From assembly GCA_964369525.1 (NCBI GenBank), contig CAYJEW010000006.1, forward strand, positions 1 to 64,000: 64,000 nt of DNA, in the 5' to 3' direction. A model generated the notes under the pieces. The model was given only the letters and a program-made list of their open reading frames with translations, had not been told where the DNA came from and searched no databases. This DNA is from JAAYCI01 sp964369525 (GTDB lineage: Bacteria > Bacillota > Clostridia > Oscillospirales > Ruminococcaceae). Shown here piece by piece: positions 8,361-17,585 of this stretch (position 1 is its first letter; each line of letters starts with the position of its first letter). Position numbers and translations under genes: made by a program.

Positions 8361-9239
8361 ATGGCAAACAGCATGACAGGCTTTGGCCGCGCACAGCAGG
8401 TATGCAACGGGCGCGAGATTACACTGGAAGTAAAAAGCGTAAATTCGCGTTATTTTGAATATTCTGGGCGGCTGCCCAGAAGCCTTAGCTTTATGGAAGA
8501 CCCACTAAAAAAAGCGGTTGCGGCAAAGGTGTCTAGAGGCAAGGTGGAGTTGCATTTAAGCGTGTACTCCATAGAGGGCGCAAATGTGCAGATAAGCCCC
8601 AACATGGCGGTGGCCCGTGGTTACTACGATGCGCTTTTGGAAATATCTAACGCACTAATGCTGGAAAACGACATAAAAGCCAGCAATTTTATACGCATGC
8701 CGGATGTGTTTACCCTAAGCAAAAGCGAGGAAGACCAAGAAGAGCTTAGCAAAGACATACTTATGGTTGCACAAGAGGCGCTACAAGCGTACAACGCAAT
8801 GCGCCTGCAAGAGGGCGAAAAGCTGGTGCAGGACATAACCGAGCGCCTAAGCCTTATAGAAAATATGCTCTGCGAGGCAGAAGAGGGCAGTGCAGGCCGT
8901 GTTCAGCGCTACACCGAAAAGCTGGCCCAGCGCTTGCAGGATATCCTGGCCGACACCAGCATAGACCAAGCCAGAATTCTTACCGAGGCTGCCGTTTTTG
9001 CCGACAAAACAGCGGTAGATGAAGAAACGGTGCGTCTGCGCAGCCATATAGAGCAGTTCCGCAGTATTATATCGCAGCAGGGGCAGGTAGGCCGCAAGCT
9101 GGACTTTCTTACGCAAGAGATAAACCGAGAGATAAATACCATAGGCAGCAAATGCCAAGAACTGGACATTACCCGAATTGTGGTAGACATGAAAGCTGAG
9201 CTGGAAAAAATTCGTGAGCAGATTCAAAATTTGGAATAG
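8361..9239 (+). CDS. yicC: YicC/YloC-family endoribonuclease
   Basis: The 292-residue protein opens MANSMTGFGRAQQVCNGREI and continues VKSVNSRYFEYSGRLPRSL, the diagnostic YicC N-terminal domain, and ends with the DUF1732 region (FLTQEINREINTIGSKCQ, VDMKAELEKIREQIQNLE). Family members are oligomeric, metal-dependent endoribonucleases taking part in RNA turnover. AGGAGG stands 6 nt before the ATG. It heads the conserved Firmicutes order yicC-remA-gmk that here continues directly into priA. Length and motifs are normal. Confidence 0.95.
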   Translation: MANSMTGFGRAQQVCNGREITLEVKSVNSRYFEYSGRLPRSLSFMEDPLKKAVAAKVSRGKVELHLSVYSIEGANVQISPNMAVARGYYDALLEISNALMLENDIKASNFIRMPDVFTLSKSEEDQEELSKDILMVAQEALQAYNAMRLQEGEKLVQDITERLSLIENMLCEAEEGSAGRVQRYTEKLAQRLQDILADTSIDQARILTEAAVFADKTAVDEETVRLRSHIEQFRSIISQQGQVGRKLDFLTQEINREINTIGSKCQELDITRIVVDMKAELEKIREQIQNLE

Positions 9240-9263
9240 TAATAAGTAATAGGGCGGTGCGCT

Positions 9264-9542
9264 GTGAAACTTATAAATATAGGCTTTGGCAACATGGTAA
9301 GCGCAGGGCGGCTTATTGCTATTGTTAGCCCCGAGTCGGCGCCGATTAAACGGGTAATTACCGAGGCAAGAGCTAGAGGAATGCTAATAGACGCCACCTA
9401 CGGCAGGCGCACTCGCGCTGTGCTTGTGTGCGATTCAGACCATGTAATTTTAAGTGCGGTGCAGCCCGAAACGGTTGCAGGGCGCCTTGCAGATGCATCG
9501 CCCGAAAATTCCGCAGAATACGGGGTAGCAGATGAAGAATGA
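9264..9542 (+). CDS. remA: RemA-family regulator of extracellular matrix (DUF370)
   Basis: The 92-residue protein contains the near-invariant block KLINIGFGNMVSAGRLIAIV followed by SPESAPIKR and ATYGRRTRAVL, which identifies RemA (YlzA/DUF370). In Bacillus subtilis RemA is a DNA-binding octamer that activates biofilm matrix and osmoprotection genes. Start is GTG at 9264 since the conserved block begins with KLINIGFG immediately after it; the ribosome site (GGGCGG) is weak. The acidic C-terminal tail after residue 78 is not conserved. It overlaps gmk by 11 nt, implying translational coupling. Its target genes in this organism are not evident. Confidence 0.94.
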   Translation: MKLINIGFGNMVSAGRLIAIVSPESAPIKRVITEARARGMLIDATYGRRTRAVLVCDSDHVILSAVQPETVAGRLADASPENSAEYGVADEE

Positions 9543-10101
9543 GCAGTATCTTTTGGTGGTAAGTGGGCCGTCGGGCATTGGCAAAGACACGGTGGTTAAC
9601 GATATGCTAAGTCGCTATAAGGGAATAGAGCGCGCCGTTAGCGCAACCACCCGCCCACCCAGAGACTATGAAATAGATGGCCAGCACTACTTTTTTCTTT
9701 CAAAGCAAGAGTTTGAAACAAGGGTAGAGGCAGGCGATTTTGTAGAGCATGCGTCCTACGCAGGCTACTACTACGGCACGCTCAAAAGCGAGGTGGAGCG
9801 CCGCATTGCTAAAAAGATAACCTGCGTTTTGGTTATTGAGGTAACAGGCGCAGGCAATATTAAACAGATGTACCCCAACTGCACCACCGTGTTTATCTCT
9901 GCCCCAAGCGAGCAAGAGCACGAGCGCCGCCTGCGTAGCCGCGGCAGCGAAAGCGAAGACGTAATGCGCGAGCGGCTGCGCATAGCCCAGCTGGAAATGC
10001 AGCTGGCCAGCCGCTATGACTATGAAATAATAAACGATATTGCGCAAGTTTGCGCCGATGAGCTATACCAAATAATTAAAACCCGCCAAAGTGAGGCATA
10101 G
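9532..10101 (+). CDS. gmk: Guanylate kinase
   Basis: Phosphorylates GMP to GDP with ATP in purine nucleotide synthesis and recycling. The 189-residue protein has the P-loop SGPSGIGKDT (residues 11-20), the GMP-binding SATTRPPRDYEIDGQHYFF and FVEHASYAGYYYGT, and the lid arginines ERRLRSRGSES. The family usually shows SGxGK(S/T); here the P-loop ends GKDT, as in some clostridial enzymes. The ATG at 9532 overlaps the end of remA. In most Firmicutes rpoZ and coaBC follow; here priA starts 3 nt downstream. Confidence 0.95.
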   Translation: MKNEQYLLVVSGPSGIGKDTVVNDMLSRYKGIERAVSATTRPPRDYEIDGQHYFFLSKQEFETRVEAGDFVEHASYAGYYYGTLKSEVERRIAKKITCVLVIEVTGAGNIKQMYPNCTTVFISAPSEQEHERRLRSRGSESEDVMRERLRIAQLEMQLASRYDYEIINDIAQVCADELYQIIKTRQSEA

Positions 10102-10104
10102 TAA

Positions 10105-12422
10105 ATGACCCAAGAGCCCGAAAAAACGGTTGTTGCGCAGGTGGCTGTGGCCGACGCCACAATGTACTACGACAAAGCATACAGCTACAATGTGCCCGCT
10201 TGGATGCAGGGGCATATTTTTGTTGGCAGTATGGTTTTGGTACCGTTTGGGCGGGGCAGTGCTAGGCCACGCATAGGGGTGGTTATAGAGCTGGGGCAGC
10301 CGCAGGGAGAGCAAAATCTTAAAGAGATACTGCACGCAGCGCCGCAGCAGGCGGCCTTAAGCGAAGAGNNNNNNNNNNAATTGTGCACTACCTAAAAGAG
10401 GTTACATTTTGCACATGGTTCGAGGCGGTGCGTGCGGTACTGCCCAGAGGCGCGCAGTATACTATAAAAAAAGAAAACGACGCATGGCGCCTTGCCGCTA
10501 AAATGGAAGGCCTGCAAGAGAGGGTGTATCGTGCCGAAAGCCTGCCGCAAGAGCTGCAACTTACAAGCAAACAGCAACAAGTATTAAGCTATCTGCAAAG
10601 CTGCGGCGAGTGCTCGGCGCAGCAGATAAAGCAGGGCTGCGGCGCAGGAGATAGCGTAGTAAAAGCTCTTTTAGAAAAAGGCTGTATCTCGGCCCATCGC
10701 CGCCACAAGCAGCCAAAAGAAGAGCTGCAACCATCGCAACCACAACAACTTTTTAGCCTAACGCCCGCCCAGCAAGACGTGAGCGAGCGGCTACAGCAGC
10801 TTATGCACAGCCCGCAAAAAAAGCCCGCACTGCTGCACGGCATAACCGGTAGCGGCAAAACCGCTGTGTTTATTTCGCTGGTACAGGCGGCGCTGGATAT
10901 GGGCAAAACAGCGCTTGTGCTAGTGCCGGAAATAGGCCTAACACCGCAGATGGTGCAGGCCATGTGCGAGGTGTTTGGCCAAAAGGTAGCGCTTATGCAC
11001 AGCGGCTTGTCGAGCGGTCAGCGTATGGCACAATGGCTAAAGGTGCAAAGCGGCCGCACACCCGTTGTGGTGGGCACCCGCAGTGCAATTTTTGCACCGC
11101 TTGAGAATATAGGCGTAATTATTATAGACGAAGAGCAGGAACACACCTACCAAAGCGAAAGCGCGCCCAGATATAACGCAATAGACATAGCCCGCCGCAG
11201 GGCGGGCCGCCATGGTGCACTGCTACTGCTTGCCAGCGCAACACCAAGTGTGTCAAGCTATTATGCAGCAGAGCAGGGCCGGTATGAACTGCTTGAGCTA
11301 AAACAGCGCTATGGCGAGCTACCGCTACCTACCGTTACCATGGTAGACATGGGCGCAGAACTGCTTGCGGGCAATAGCAGTGCGCTCAGCCGCACACTTC
11401 AACAACAGATAAACCAAGAGCTTGAAAGCGGAGGGCAGGTAATTTTACTGCTAAACCGCAGGGGCTACCACAGGGTAGGACTGTGCCGAGATTGCGGTAA
11501 GGCGGTAAAATGCGAAGAGTGCAGCGTGCCGATGGTGTTTCATAAATACGGCAAAGAATATTTAGAGCAGCAGAGCGAGCCATCGGCGCAAAATGGCTAC
11601 CTGCTTTGCCATCACTGCGGTATACGCAAAGCGCCTGCGCCAAGCATATGCCCCGAGTGTGGCGCAGACTTAAGATATGCCGGCTACGGCACCCAAAAAT
11701 TGGAAGATGAGCTGGCCGAGCTTTTACCAAAAGCACGGGTACTGCGCATGGATATGGACACCACCCAGCGTAAAGACGCCCACGCAAACATGCTTAAGCA
11801 GTTTGCAAATGGCGAGTACAATGTACTGCTGGGCACACAGATGGTAGCCAAGGGCCTTAATTTTGAGCGGGTACGCCTTGTGGGCGTTATTGGTATAGAC
11901 TCATTGCTGTTTGCTCAAGGCTATAAAGCATACGAGCATGTGTTTTCGCTGGTAACGCAGGTTGTGGGACGTAGCGGGCGCAAAGGCGCCCCGGGGCAGG
12001 CAATTATCCAAACGCTAGACCCACAAAACCCTGTACTCCAGCTGGCCGCAAAACAAGACTACAAGGCGTTTTACCAAGAAGAGCTCAGCTTTAGAAGCCT
12101 TGCATTTTATCCGCCGCTGTGTAGCCTTTGCATAGTAGGCTTTGCCGCAAAAGACGAAAAAAATGCGCTGGAGGCGTCGCGTCGCTTTGCCGCTTTGCTG
12201 GTGCAGCAGGCCAAACTACAGCAAAACCTTCCGCTACAGGTGTTTGGCCCCTCGCCCATGCAGCTGGCGCAGCTGGCAGGTAGTTTTAGATACAGGCTCA
12301 CACTAAAATGCGCCAACACCGTAAAATTTAGGCAGTTTATGCGCGAGGTACTGCACAGCTACAATCAAGAAGGCTGGCCGCGCAAGGTAACCGCGTGGGT
12401 GGATTTTAACAGCGACGGCTGA
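10105..12422 (+). CDS. priA: Primosomal replication restart helicase PriA
   Basis: Reloads the replicative helicase at stalled forks. The N-terminal domain (VAVADATMYYDKAYSYNVPA, PFGRGSARPRIGVV) is followed by a winged helix, Walker A GITGSGKT (about 10843-10866), the Walker B variant IIIDEEQEHTYQSE (about 11117-11160; most PriA have DEEH), the zinc-binding cysteines CRDCGKAVKCEEC and CHHCGIRKAPAPSICPEC, and helicase motifs GTQMVAKG and QVVGRSGRKG. Ten Ns at 10369-10378 break the frame. Joining the flanks without them leaves the frame two bases short, so a small amount of sequence (2 nt plus a multiple of 3) is really absent there. Full length would be about 770 residues, normal for PriA. Confidence 0.95.
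10369..10378. other. Scaffold N run inside priA
   Basis: Ten Ns between codons for LSEE and IVHYLKE. Neither 0 nor 10 missing bases keeps the frame, so the true gap is 2, 5, 8 or 11 nt, or more. Confidence 0.95.
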
Positions 12423-12534
12423 GACGCATGAAAACCCACAGAGCTATTAACCGATAAATCTATGCCCAGCTCATGTTATTTTTAGGCAGACTTAGCAGAC
12501 TCAATAGTAACAAATCACAATCAATACTTGCATA

Positions 12535-12562
12535 TTGCACAACTTTTTAACAATTATATGAT
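12535..12562 (+). promoter_or_regulatory. Candidate sigma-A promoter of def-fmt
   Basis: TTGCAC (12535-12540), 16 nt, TATGAT (12557-12562), ending 38 nt before the def start. It sits in the only sizeable gap (177 nt) of the housekeeping cluster after priA. Confidence 0.5.
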
Positions 12563-12599
12563 ATTATCCAAGCGTACATCGCAGTAGGGGGAATATACC

Positions 12600-13154
12600 A
12601 TGGCTTTGCGAAACATTTTAAAAGATAACGACCCAACCCTGAAAAAGGTTTGCCGTCCTGTAGAGAAGTTTGACTCACGGCTACAAACACTGCTGGACGA
12701 CATGGCCGAAACCATGATGGAGGCAAACGGCCTTGGCCTTGCGGGGCCACAGGTGGGGGTGCTAAAGCGTGTGTTTATTATGGCCGAAGAGGCCAGCCTG
12801 CCGCCGGAAGACGCAACCGAAGAAGAAGCCGCGGCGTACCAGCCGGTAATTGTAGAGTTTATAAACCCTGAGATATTAAGCCAAGAGGGCAGCGAGGCCG
12901 GCTACGAGGGGTGCCTCTCTTTCCCGGGGCAGTACGGTGCTATCAAGCGGCCCACCGCAGTAAAGGTGCGTGCGCAAGACCGCAATGGAGAGTTTTTTGA
13001 GTACGAGGCGCAGGGGCTTATGGCACGCTGTGTTTGCCATGAGAACAACCACCTTGAAGGCGTTACCATTAGAGACCTAGCCGAATACTACTACGACCCC
13101 GACGTGCCGCACGAGCTAGACGCTACCCTGTATGCAGACGACGAGGACGAATAA
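12600..13154 (+). CDS. def: Peptide deformylase
   Basis: Removes the formyl group from the initiator methionine of new proteins. All three active-site motifs are present: GLGLAGPQVG (residues 44-53), EGCLSFPG (103-110, metal-binding Cys) and HENNH (147-151, metal-binding HExxH). Between motifs 1 and 2 there is an acidic insertion (PEDATEEEAAAY) and the C-terminus is acidic (ADDEDE), making the 184-residue protein longer than the 150-170 of typical type 1 enzymes. AGGGGGA precedes the ATG by about 8 nt. It overlaps fmt by one base (TAATG), coupling the two enzymes that remove and add the formyl group. Confidence 0.96.
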   Translation: MALRNILKDNDPTLKKVCRPVEKFDSRLQTLLDDMAETMMEANGLGLAGPQVGVLKRVFIMAEEASLPPEDATEEEAAAYQPVIVEFINPEILSQEGSEAGYEGCLSFPGQYGAIKRPTAVKVRAQDRNGEFFEYEAQGLMARCVCHENNHLEGVTIRDLAEYYYDPDVPHELDATLYADDEDE

Positions 13155-14077
13155 TGAGAATAGTATTCATGGGTACTCCGCAGATAGCGGCAGATGCACT
13201 AAGCGCACTGCTTAGCGCAGGGCACGAAGTGGTGGCGGTGTACACAAGGGAAGATAAACCCCAGGGCCGCAAACAGCTACTGGTGCCATCGCCCGTAAAG
13301 CAGCTGGCGCAGGAGCATGGCCTGCCTGTTTTTCAGCCAAAAACCCTGCGCGATTCGCAGGCAGAGCAGCAGCTGGCAGAGCTTGAGCCACAGTTGGTAG
13401 TTGTGGTGGCGTACGGCCTGATATTCCCTAAAAATATACTGCAACTACCGCCGCATGGCTGCATAAACCTGCATGTGTCGCTACTGCCAAAGTACAGAGG
13501 TGCGGCGCCCATTCAGTGGGCGGTTATCAATGGCGATGCGCAAACAGGCGTGTCTATTATGCAGATGGACGAAGGGGTAGATACAGGGCCTGTTTTGGCC
13601 ATGCAGTCTGTGGATATAGGCGAAAACACAACATCAGGAGAGCTTTTTGAAACGGTAAGCGAAATAGGCGCAAAACTTTTGGTGCAAACGGTGGCAGACG
13701 TTGCTGCAGGTAGCGTAAAGCCACAGCCGCAAAAGGGCGAAGCCAGTAGCGCACCCCAGCTAAATAAGCAGATGGCAGAGCTGAATTTTGACCGTGGCGC
13801 CGCCGAGCTACACAACCTTATTCGTGGGTGCAACCCATGGCCTGTTGCATGGTTTATGCATGGCGAACAGCGGGTGCAGGTGCTACAAAGTAGCACAGTA
13901 CCAGCGCAAGGCGGCGCACCCGGCGAGATTATAGCCACATCGCCCCTTACTATATCCTGCCAAAACGGCGACAAAGCGCTGGTTCTAAGCCATGTGCGCC
14001 CGCAGGGCAGCCGCGAGATGCGCGGCGAAGAATGGGCGGCAGGCCGCAGGTTTAAAGCAGGTATGCAGATAGTTTAA
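13154..14077 (+). CDS. fmt: Methionyl-tRNA formyltransferase
   Basis: Transfers the formyl group of 10-formyl-THF to Met-tRNAi for translation initiation. The 307-residue protein starts MRIVFMGTPQIAADAL and has the folate/catalytic segments HVSLLPKYRGAAPIQWAVI and MDEGVDTGPVL, with the C-terminal tRNA-binding domain from about residue 205. Length is typical. Start and stop overlap def by one base. It depends on cellular folate, for which folC and a riboswitch-controlled folT occur at 50.6-52.7 kb. Confidence 0.96.
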   Translation: MRIVFMGTPQIAADALSALLSAGHEVVAVYTREDKPQGRKQLLVPSPVKQLAQEHGLPVFQPKTLRDSQAEQQLAELEPQLVVVVAYGLIFPKNILQLPPHGCINLHVSLLPKYRGAAPIQWAVINGDAQTGVSIMQMDEGVDTGPVLAMQSVDIGENTTSGELFETVSEIGAKLLVQTVADVAAGSVKPQPQKGEASSAPQLNKQMAELNFDRGAAELHNLIRGCNPWPVAWFMHGEQRVQVLQSSTVPAQGGAPGEIIATSPLTISCQNGDKALVLSHVRPQGSREMRGEEWAAGRRFKAGMQIV

Positions 14078-14123
14078 ATATATACGCAAGGCAATATGCC
14101 AACATTGATAGGAGGGCTACACG

Positions 14124-14801
14124 TTGTTTTTTGATTATACGTATTTTTTGTTTATGATACCTGGCTTGCTCATCTCACTGTGGGCATCGGCCACAGTGAA
14201 AAGCACATTTGCAAAGTACCAAAAGGTTAATACGGTAAATGGCCTCACAGGCGCGCAGGCTGCCCGCCGCATATTAGATATGAACGGCCTGCACCATGTG
14301 CAGGTGCTAAGGGTAAGCGGCAAGCTTAGCGATAATTTTGACCCACGCAGTAACGTGGTAAACCTAAGCGAGTCCACATACGGCTCTACCAGCGTTGGGG
14401 CTGTGGGCGTTGCGGCACACGAGGTAGGGCATGCGGTTCAGCATGCGCAGGGCTATTTCCCCGCAAAACTGCGCAGCGCTATTGTGCCCGCGTGCAACTT
14501 TGGCTCTAGTGCCGCACTGCCGCTAATATTCATAGGCCTGTTTTTGAGCATAGCAAACCTCATGTATATAGGCATTGCGCTGTTTTCTCTGGCGGTGCTG
14601 TTCCAGCTGGTTACACTACCGGTAGAGTTCAATGCATCTTCCCGTGCCATTGCAACGCTTAACAGCGCAGGCATGGTAACCGAGCAGGAGAGCAAAGGCG
14701 TGAAAAAGGTGCTCACCGCCGCCGCCCTCACCTACGTGGCAGCGCTGCTTACCAGTATTTTGCAACTGCTGTACTACCTATCGCTGGCCAACCGCCGCTG
14801 A
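14124..14801 (+). CDS. YugP-family membrane zinc metallopeptidase
   Basis: A 225-residue protein with a hydrophobic N-terminal helix (residues 5-25), the zinc protease motif HEVGH at 99-103, and three to four hydrophobic segments after it (for example ALPLIFIGLFLSIANLMYIG). It matches the YugP/DUF2265-type neutral zinc metallopeptidases common in the Firmicutes def-fmt-rsmB neighbourhood; its substrate is unknown. The TTG start at 14124 is chosen because GGAGGG lies about 8 nt upstream and the first residues after it begin the first membrane helix. Confidence 0.88.
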   Translation: MFFDYTYFLFMIPGLLISLWASATVKSTFAKYQKVNTVNGLTGAQAARRILDMNGLHHVQVLRVSGKLSDNFDPRSNVVNLSESTYGSTSVGAVGVAAHEVGHAVQHAQGYFPAKLRSAIVPACNFGSSAALPLIFIGLFLSIANLMYIGIALFSLAVLFQLVTLPVEFNASSRAIATLNSAGMVTEQESKGVKKVLTAAALTYVAALLTSILQLLYYLSLANRR

Positions 14802-14817
14802 TAAATAGCACAATAAA

Positions 14818-14843
14818 GAATGCCTGCCGCAAAGCAGGTGTTC
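14818..14843 (+). repeat. 26-nt hairpin repeat, left copy
   Basis: Starts GAATGCCTGC, ends GCAGGTGTTC and is identical to 14986-15011. As RNA the arms pair over 10 bp (two G-U pairs) with loop CGCAAA. No other copy was noticed in the window. Confidence 0.8.
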
Positions 14844-14966
14844 AGGGTGGCAATAAAGCACCAATTGCATCGTCAAGCTACAAAGTGCCGCAACAGTTAC
14901 ATATCCAGCATATGCGCCTTTGCAGCACTTTTTGTTTCCTTGCACTTGGTACCTTCTTGCCACCCT
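14844..14966 (+). other. Long imperfect hairpin element between yugP and rsmB
   Basis: Nested complementary arms occur in order: AGGGTGGCAA (14844-14853) with TTGCCACCCT (14957-14966), then ACCAATTGCA with TGCACTTGGT (one mismatch), then ACAAAGTGC with GCACTTTTTGT (bulged), closing a central region with GCATATGC. Both ends are flanked by the 26-nt hairpin repeats and TTTTTT follows shortly after. It may be a structured small RNA (a 6S-like layout is one possibility), a long attenuator for rsmB, or a miniature inverted-repeat element. No known family was recognised. Confidence 0.55.
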
Positions 14967-14985
14967 ACAGTTTTTTAAAAAATTA

Positions 14986-15011
14986 GAATGCCTGCCGCAA
15001 AGCAGGTGTTC
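14986..15011 (+). repeat. 26-nt hairpin repeat, right copy
   Basis: Identical to 14818-14843. It ends 24-36 nt before the rsmB start codons, so as RNA it would sit close to the rsmB ribosome site. Confidence 0.8.
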
Positions 15012-15046
15012 TTGTTTGTATTGGATAATGTAACATGGGAGACAGA

Positions 15047-16390
15047 GTGAAAAACAACACAAATGCCAGATACATCGCTGTGAAAGCGCTGGTGCAGATG
15101 CACCGCGGCGAATGGGCCAACACCGCGCTCAACACAGCGCTGGCCACGTCTATACTGCAACCGCGCGATAGGGCTTTTGCCGCAGCTGTATTTTTTGGTG
15201 CGTCAGAGCGTGCGGCAACGCTGGATTTTTTGCTTCAGCCGCTTATAAAAAAGCCTATAGCAAAGCTGGATGTAGAGGTGCGCGCCATACTTCAGAGCGG
15301 CCTTTACCAAGGCTTGTACATGAGCGTGCCACACTCTGCCGCTGTAAACGAAAGCGTACAGCTGGCACGAGCCTTTGGCAAAAGCAGTGCCACAGGGCTG
15401 GTAAATGCGGTGCTGCGCCGTGCGTTTTCGGCAGTGCCGCTGCTAGAAGACGGCAAAGGGCCAAACCTTAGCGGCTATAGTTTTAAAAATGAGGCAGAGC
15501 GTGTGCAGGTGCAATGGTCTGTAAGTTTGCAGGTGGCCAAAGCGGTAATGCAGGCGCTGCCGCAGCAGTACAACGCTTTTTTTGCCGCGAGTTTTGCAGG
15601 GCGCGAGGTGTGTTTGAGGGTAAACACCCTGCGCACCACCCAGCAGCAGCTGGAAGATATGCTTGCACAACAGCAGATAGCAACCCGTGCGGCAAGCCTG
15701 CCTAATGCACTCTATGCAACCATGCAAGGCTCTGTGCTAAGCTCACAGCTGTTTCAAGATGGGCTATATCATGTGCAGGGCGAGGCTTCGCAGTATGTAT
15801 GTGCAAACCTGCAGGCGCAAAGCGGCCACAAGGTGCTAGACATCTGCTCTGCCCCCGGCGGCAAAACCGCCACTATAGCGCAAGATATGGGCGGCGCCCT
15901 GGGCGTTACCGCCTGCGATATATCGCCTACCCGCCTTGAAAAGGTGGCCGAAGTGCTACAGCGGCTGGGGCTACAGCAGGCGCAGATTATCTGCGCCGAC
16001 GCCGCAGAGTATAACCCACAGCTGGTAGGGCAAGACCGTGTGCTGTGCGATGTGCCGTGCAGCAGCCTTGGCGTAATGGCGCAAAAGCCGGATATCCGCT
16101 ACAATAATGGCGAGCGCTTTGGGGCTTTACCGCAGCTGCAGCTGCAGATACTAAAAAACGCATCTAAATACGTTAAAAAAGGTGGACGTCTTGTCTACTC
16201 CACCTGCACAATACGTAGTGAAGAAAACGCACAGGTGGTGGCAGAATTTTTAGCACAAACGCCTGAGTTTAGGCTAAAAGACTTGCCATTTGTGCCGCAG
16301 GGTGCGGTACAGCACGAGGGAATGGTTACAATTTTGCCACAGCATACCGGCATGGATGGTTTTTTTATGGCAACAATGGAACATATGTGA
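15047..16390 (+). CDS. rsmB: 16S rRNA (cytosine-967 C5) methyltransferase
   Basis: Methylates C967 of 16S rRNA using SAM. The N-terminal NusB-like RNA-binding domain (RYIAVKALVQMHRGEWANTA, QPRDRAFAAAVFFG) is followed by the Rossmann methyltransferase domain with LDICSAPGGKTATIA, the catalytic-cysteine motifs DVPCSSLG and YSTCTIRSEENAQVV. The GTG at 15047 is preferred because GGGAG lies 6 nt before it; the in-frame ATG at 15035 has no good ribosome site and would add only four residues. Length (about 447) is typical. It follows an unusual repeat/hairpin element that may influence its expression. Confidence 0.94.
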   Translation: MKNNTNARYIAVKALVQMHRGEWANTALNTALATSILQPRDRAFAAAVFFGASERAATLDFLLQPLIKKPIAKLDVEVRAILQSGLYQGLYMSVPHSAAVNESVQLARAFGKSSATGLVNAVLRRAFSAVPLLEDGKGPNLSGYSFKNEAERVQVQWSVSLQVAKAVMQALPQQYNAFFAASFAGREVCLRVNTLRTTQQQLEDMLAQQQIATRAASLPNALYATMQGSVLSSQLFQDGLYHVQGEASQYVCANLQAQSGHKVLDICSAPGGKTATIAQDMGGALGVTACDISPTRLEKVAEVLQRLGLQQAQIICADAAEYNPQLVGQDRVLCDVPCSSLGVMAQKPDIRYNNGERFGALPQLQLQILKNASKYVKKGGRLVYSTCTIRSEENAQVVAEFLAQTPEFRLKDLPFVPQGAVQHEGMVTILPQHTGMDGFFMATMEHM

Positions 16391-16464
16391 TATAATAATT
16401 ATTTAGAAAAAGTAGCCTCGCCCATAGCAAAACAGTGGGCACAGCGAAAGGATAAAAGAACCAA

Positions 16465-17550
16465 GTGCCGCAAACAACCTTAAAAACCGAAAGCGCCCTA
16501 AAGGCCGACATAGCCTCGCTTACTCTAAGCGAGCTACAGCAGCAGCTAAAGCAGATGGGGCAACCGGCATACCGAGCTCTGCAACTGTTTAAGTGGATAC
16601 ACGCACACGGCGCTGAAAGCTTTGAGCATATGAGCAACCTGCCGCAGGCTTTGCGCAGCGAGCTTGCGGCGCAATATACGCTGAATCGCCCGTTTATTAC
16701 GGCTACTCAACTTAGCAAAGATGGCACAGCAAAGCACCTTATGCAGCTAAAAGACGCCAACTGCATAGAGGCTGTGTGGATGGAGTATAACCACGGCGCA
16801 AGCGTGTGCGTGTCCAGTCAGGTGGGCTGCCGTATGGGCTGCGCATTCTGCGCAAGCACGGTAGGCGGAGAAGCAATAACCCCGGGCCTTGTGCGTAACC
16901 TTACCGCAGCAGAGATGGCAGGCCAGCTTTACGCAGCGCAAGCGTTTAGCGCACGCAAGGCAAACCACCTTGTGCTAATGGGCATTGGCGAGCCGCTGGA
17001 TAACTTCGACAACGTAATGGATTTTATATCCATCATTACCGATAAAGAGGGCCAAAATCTCTCAGGGCGAGGCATAAGCCTTTCCACCTGCGGCATTGTG
17101 CCGGCCATAAACCGCCTGGCAGAAAAAAACCTACAGCTAACATTATCTGTTAGCCTGCACGCCGCAAACGACCAAACCCGCAATCGTATAATGCCGGTGG
17201 GGCGCAGCTGGCCGCTAAACGAGCTTATGGCCGCCTGCACGAACTATCAAAAAACCACAAACCGCCGTATTAGCTACGAATATGCGCTGTTTCGCGATGT
17301 GAACGATGGCGAGCAGGACGCACAGCAGCTCGCGCAGCTACTTAAAAGCTCAAAAGGTCACCTTAACATAATAGAGGCAAACCCGGTGCAGGGCAGTGGC
17401 CTTGTGCCCACCGGCGCAAAGCAGGTGCAGGCGTTTGCCGCAAGACTAAACAAGCTGGGTTGCTCCACAACGGTGCGCCGCAAACTTGGCGCCGATATAC
17501 AGGCTGCTTGTGGCCAGCTTCGGGCGCAGGCAGCGCAACACACCCAGTAA
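16465..17550 (+). CDS. rlmN: 23S rRNA A2503/tRNA A37 C2-methyltransferase (radical SAM)
   Basis: The radical SAM cluster motif CRMGCAFC (Cys at residues 122, 126, 129) lies in VSSQVGCRMGCAFCASTVGG; the SAM-binding GIGEPLDNFDNV, SLHAANDQTRNRIMPV and the C-terminal catalytic cysteine in GADIQAACGQL are all present. The 361-residue length is normal. The start is GTG at 16465, preceded by AAAGGAT about 11 nt upstream, a slightly long spacing; no better start was seen. It belongs to the run rsmB-rlmN-prpC-prkC-rsgA. Confidence 0.95.
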   Translation: MPQTTLKTESALKADIASLTLSELQQQLKQMGQPAYRALQLFKWIHAHGAESFEHMSNLPQALRSELAAQYTLNRPFITATQLSKDGTAKHLMQLKDANCIEAVWMEYNHGASVCVSSQVGCRMGCAFCASTVGGEAITPGLVRNLTAAEMAGQLYAAQAFSARKANHLVLMGIGEPLDNFDNVMDFISIITDKEGQNLSGRGISLSTCGIVPAINRLAEKNLQLTLSVSLHAANDQTRNRIMPVGRSWPLNELMAACTNYQKTTNRRISYEYALFRDVNDGEQDAQQLAQLLKSSKGHLNIIEANPVQGSGLVPTGAKQVQAFAARLNKLGCSTTVRRKLGADIQAACGQLRAQAAQHTQ

Positions 17551-17585
17551 AACACATACAAAGCCGAAAGGAGGCTGCTTAGCAA

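Noticed and set aside
14844..14966. SRP RNA, tmRNA or T-box identity for the hairpin element
   Set aside because: The SRP GGAAGGAAGCAG-type loop, tmRNA ends and T-box sequence were all looked for and not found; 6S could not be decided by eye.
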